A DNA stretch of 16,590 nucleotides, from NCBI GenBank assembly GCA_002482565.1, contig DLGG01000120.1:1-16590 (forward strand). The letters are read 5' to 3'. This stretch comes from Solidesulfovibrio magneticus. Its GTDB lineage: Bacteria > Desulfobacterota > Desulfovibrionia > Desulfovibrionales > Desulfovibrionaceae. The translations under genes were made by a program, and so were the position numbers. The notes under the pieces were generated by a model. It did no database searches. It worked only from the letters and a program-made list of their open reading frames with translations, and had not been told where the DNA came from. This document shows, one piece after another, positions 15,210-16,590 of this stretch (positions are counted from its first letter, which is position 1; every line of letters begins with the position of its first letter).

Positions 15210-15297
15210 CAATCACCCCCCAGTGTCAAGGACAAACCACCCTTTGACCGGCACACGCCCGAACGCCAGGCCATTTTTCGGTCTTAGGTGGGAAATG
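15189..15297. repeat. Inverted pair of GTGGGAAATG decamers
   Basis: The decamer GTGGGAAATG occurs on the minus strand at 15198-15189, where it forms one of the MraZ boxes, and again on the plus strand at 15288-15297, facing the HD-GYP gene. The plus-strand copy could be an extra MraZ contact in the divergent region. It lacks regular 10 bp neighbours, so this is tentative. Confidence 0.4.
15199..15229 (-). promoter_or_regulatory. Predicted sigma70-type promoter of the dcw operon (Pmra)
   Basis: On the minus strand a perfect -35 hexamer TTGACA (plus 15224-15229) is followed, after 19 bases, by TGGAAT (plus 15199-15204), four of six matches to TATAAT. The spacing is longer than the ideal 17. 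The start would fall near 15192, about 40 bases before the mraZ GTG. The MraZ boxes overlap this segment. No other good promoter is seen before mraZ. Confidence 0.5.
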
Positions 15298-15393
15298 TTT
15301 TGTGATATCGGCCGGATTGAGAAAACAATGTGGGATATATGGATTTTTCGGCAAACACCGATTGAAGGCCGGGGGACGGCGCAGCAGGACGTC

Positions 15394-15461
15394 ATGCCGT
15401 ATTGCGAAGCAAGCCTTGCCAGAACGCAGCGGAACCCGTTAAGGGTCGCAAGTCACGGCAT
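15394..15461 (+). promoter_or_regulatory. Candidate structured RNA leader of the HD-GYP gene
   Basis: In the plus-strand transcript ATGCCGT (15394-15400) pairs with ACGGCAT (15455-15461), and TTGCGA (15402-15407) pairs with TCGCAA (15446-15451). The two helices stack across a small internal loop (A versus GTC), giving 13 base pairs. The enclosed 38 bases can fold into GCAA/TTGC (15409-15419) and CCC/GGG (15435-15445, loop GTTAA), forming a branched element. It ends 61 bases before the HD-GYP start codon. It does not match the order of conserved words in any riboswitch I recall. It may be a regulatory RNA or a DNA site for a regulator. Confidence 0.4.
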
Positions 15462-15464
15462 ATT

Positions 15465-15516
15465 CTTCCCCCTTGCCGCATCGGGGGCATCAGCGACGTT
15501 TTTTGACCCATGGAAG
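15465..15516 (+). promoter_or_regulatory. Possible alternative pairings around the HD-GYP ribosome binding site
   Basis: CTTCC at 15465-15469 is complementary to GGAAG at 15512-15516, the ribosome binding site of the HD-GYP gene. The overlapping CCCCC at 15468-15472 can instead pair with GGGGG at 15483-15487. The two pairings exclude each other, so the segment could switch between an open and a closed start site. The stems are only 5 bp, so this remains a suggestion. Confidence 0.25.
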
Positions 15517-15522
15517 GGCATC

Positions 15523-16536
15523 ATGCGCGACAGGGCGACCTTGGAAATTCCGGCGGGGCTTGAGGAAGAGTATTATCAAATCAATCCCGACATCCTGCAG
15601 AGTTTCAACAAGCTGCGGCCGCCGCTGAACATTTACCGTTTCCTGGAAAACGTGTCCCGCATTACGCCCTATTACAAGGTCGGCGACCGTCTCTCCAAGG
15701 AACAGGCCCAAGAGTTGGCCGACCTGGTGGCCGAAGGCGTCATCTTCGTGTCCCGGGCCGACCATGCGGTCTACGTCAAGCACATCAGCTACCAGCTCGA
15801 TCTGGTGCTGCTGGACAAGCATCTCACCGAATCGGAGATCGCCGACATCTTCCAGATCGCCCTGACCCGGCGCATGGAAGCCTTTTTCGACCAGCCGGTA
15901 CGGCTGGTCTACGACAAGGTGCGCGAAGACGTGCTGGTGCTCACCGAATACGTCTGGGAGGACTTCCACCGCACCCGCGCCCTGGCCAAGCGGCTGCACA
16001 CCACCCACTGTCTGGCCAACCACGCCGTCAACTGCGGGCTGCTGGGCCTGCATCTCTTCCTGGCCGGCCAGTCGGACGGCTTTCGGGACCAGAAAAACGC
16101 CCGCCACATCCTCGACCGCTCCCTGCTCGGCATCTTTCTCCACGACCTGGGCATGACCCGGGTGCCGGCCATGATCCGGGACAAGACCAAGCCGCTTTTG
16201 CCCGACGAAATGCAAAAGATAAAAGGCCACACCATGGCCGGCTACGAGATGCTCACCCGCATCGACATCAAGTTTACGGAAATGGAACGGTGCGTGTCGG
16301 AACACCACGAACGGCTGGACTGCTCGGGCTATCCGCAAAAGATCGGGGTGGGAACCATTTCGGAACTGGGGCTTTTGACCGGGGTGGTGGATTCGTTTTG
16401 CGCCATGATCACCAAGCGGCCCTACGCCCCGGCCATGGAGCAACTCGCCGCCGCCAAAAAGCTTTACGAGGACGCCAAGCGCTACCCGGCCGACGTGGTC
16501 AAACGGCTCATCGCCTTCCTGGCCGGCGGCAAATAG
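15523..16536 (+). CDS. HD-GYP domain protein, predicted cyclic-di-GMP phosphodiesterase
   Basis: HD-GYP proteins hydrolyse cyclic-di-GMP, a second messenger for motility, biofilm and cell cycle. The 337-residue protein has no membrane segment or signal peptide. Residues 1-135 form an N-terminal domain I do not recognise; VGDRLSKEQAQELADLVAEG (53-72) resembles the small domain ahead of some HD-GYP modules. The C-terminal domain (about 148-334) has the helix His in HTTHCLANH, LHDLGM (206-211, HD at 207-208), GHTMAGYEML (235-244), EHHERLDCSGYP (260-271) and VDSFCAM...KRPY (289-301). Two positions differ from the usual signature: HDxGK reads HDLGM, and DGxGYP reads DCSGYP. The ATG at 15523 has GGAAGGG about five bases upstream. 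The gene diverges from the dcw operon. Its activity is predicted, not certain, because of those changes. Confidence 0.85.
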   Translation: MRDRATLEIPAGLEEEYYQINPDILQSFNKLRPPLNIYRFLENVSRITPYYKVGDRLSKEQAQELADLVAEGVIFVSRADHAVYVKHISYQLDLVLLDKHLTESEIADIFQIALTRRMEAFFDQPVRLVYDKVREDVLVLTEYVWEDFHRTRALAKRLHTTHCLANHAVNCGLLGLHLFLAGQSDGFRDQKNARHILDRSLLGIFLHDLGMTRVPAMIRDKTKPLLPDEMQKIKGHTMAGYEMLTRIDIKFTEMERCVSEHHERLDCSGYPQKIGVGTISELGLLTGVVDSFCAMITKRPYAPAMEQLAAAKKLYEDAKRYPADVVKRLIAFLAGGK

Positions 16537-16590
16537 GGACGATTTCCCACCGGGAGCGCGCTGGTCGCCGGCCCCAAAAGTTCAGGCCCC

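Larger units (their letters stand above)
15153..15522. other. Divergent intergenic region between mraZ and the HD-GYP gene
   Basis: These 370 bp hold the mraZ promoter and MraZ boxes at the left end and a structured plus-strand leader at the right end. Between them is an AT-richer part (about 15270-15350) with short repeats (ATTTTTCGG at 15273-15281 and 15343-15351). A weak plus-strand promoter candidate, TTGAGA at 15317-15322 with TATGGA at 15338-15343 (15-base spacer), could serve the HD-GYP gene; confidence in it is low. Small hairpins TCGG/CCGA (15348-15361) and GCCG/CGGC (15368-15380) precede the larger stem at 15394-15461. The plus-strand frame is open through this region into mraZ antisense, but nothing suggests that part is translated. 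Confidence 0.55.

Noticed and set aside
15273..15351. Nine-base direct repeat ATTTTTCGG, two copies 70 bp apart
   Set aside because: Short and T-rich, with no further copies seen and no clear link to a promoter or known operator. Likely chance.
15348..15390. GCAAAC and GGGGACG words reminiscent of the cyclic-di-GMP-I (GEMM) riboswitch
   Set aside because: The order, spacing and P1b helix of GEMM-I are absent, and there is no GGGACGCAAAGC core or tetraloop receptor, so I do not call a cyclic-di-GMP aptamer.
15019..15522. Upstream in-frame extension of the HD-GYP gene
   Set aside because: The extension runs through the mraZ promoter, the MraZ boxes and the mraZ coding region in antisense, and its residues look non-coding. 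The ATG at 15523 has a good ribosome binding site.
16537..16590. Possible terminator after the HD-GYP gene
   Set aside because: The last 54 bases contain no stem followed by a T-run. Any terminator would be beyond the window.

Overview
The window is a nearly complete dcw (division and cell wall) cluster of a high-GC, Gram-negative-type bacterium. The gene order is mraZ-rsmH-ftsL-ftsI-murE-murF-mraY-murD-ftsW-murG-murC-murB-ftsQ-ftsA, all on the minus strand and transcribed from about 15.2 kb down to position 1. MurE carries the meso-diaminopimelate signature DNPR, so the peptidoglycan is of the mDAP type. The GC-rich codon use, a PASTA-tailed division transpeptidase, the lack of ddl between murB and ftsQ, and the divergent HD-GYP gene suggest a Desulfovibrio-like member of the Desulfobacterota. 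That placement is inference from general knowledge, not from a search.

Layout from right to left on the minus strand: a control region (about 15.17-15.23 kb) with a TTGACA promoter and four GTGG boxes at 10-11 bp spacing, which match the known binding pattern of MraZ. Next come mraZ and rsmH (regulator and 16S rRNA methyltransferase), then ftsL and ftsI (septal synthase accessory protein and transpeptidase). These are followed by the precursor genes murE, murF, mraY, murD, murG, murC and murB with the glycosyltransferase ftsW among them, then ftsQ and, after a 229 bp gap, the first 55 codons of ftsA, which runs off the left edge. Most junctions are 4-11 bp overlaps or gaps under 40 bp, including four ATGA overlaps and one direct TAG-ATG abutment, so this is almost certainly one translationally coupled operon. 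Together the enzymes make UDP-MurNAc-pentapeptide, load it on undecaprenyl phosphate, add GlcNAc, and polymerise and crosslink it at the septum.

On the plus strand, diverging from mraZ, is one gene for a 337-residue protein with a C-terminal HD-GYP domain (predicted cyclic-di-GMP phosphodiesterase, with some signature changes) and an N-terminal domain I do not recognise. Its leader of more than 200 bp contains a long imperfect stem enclosing smaller hairpins and may be a structured RNA element.

I saw no tRNA, rRNA, insertion sequence, phage gene or CRISPR array. The window is mainly a conserved core locus. The least explained parts are the 370 bp divergent intergenic region, the HD-GYP gene, the long Ala/Pro/Lys tail of FtsL and the ftsQ-ftsA gap.
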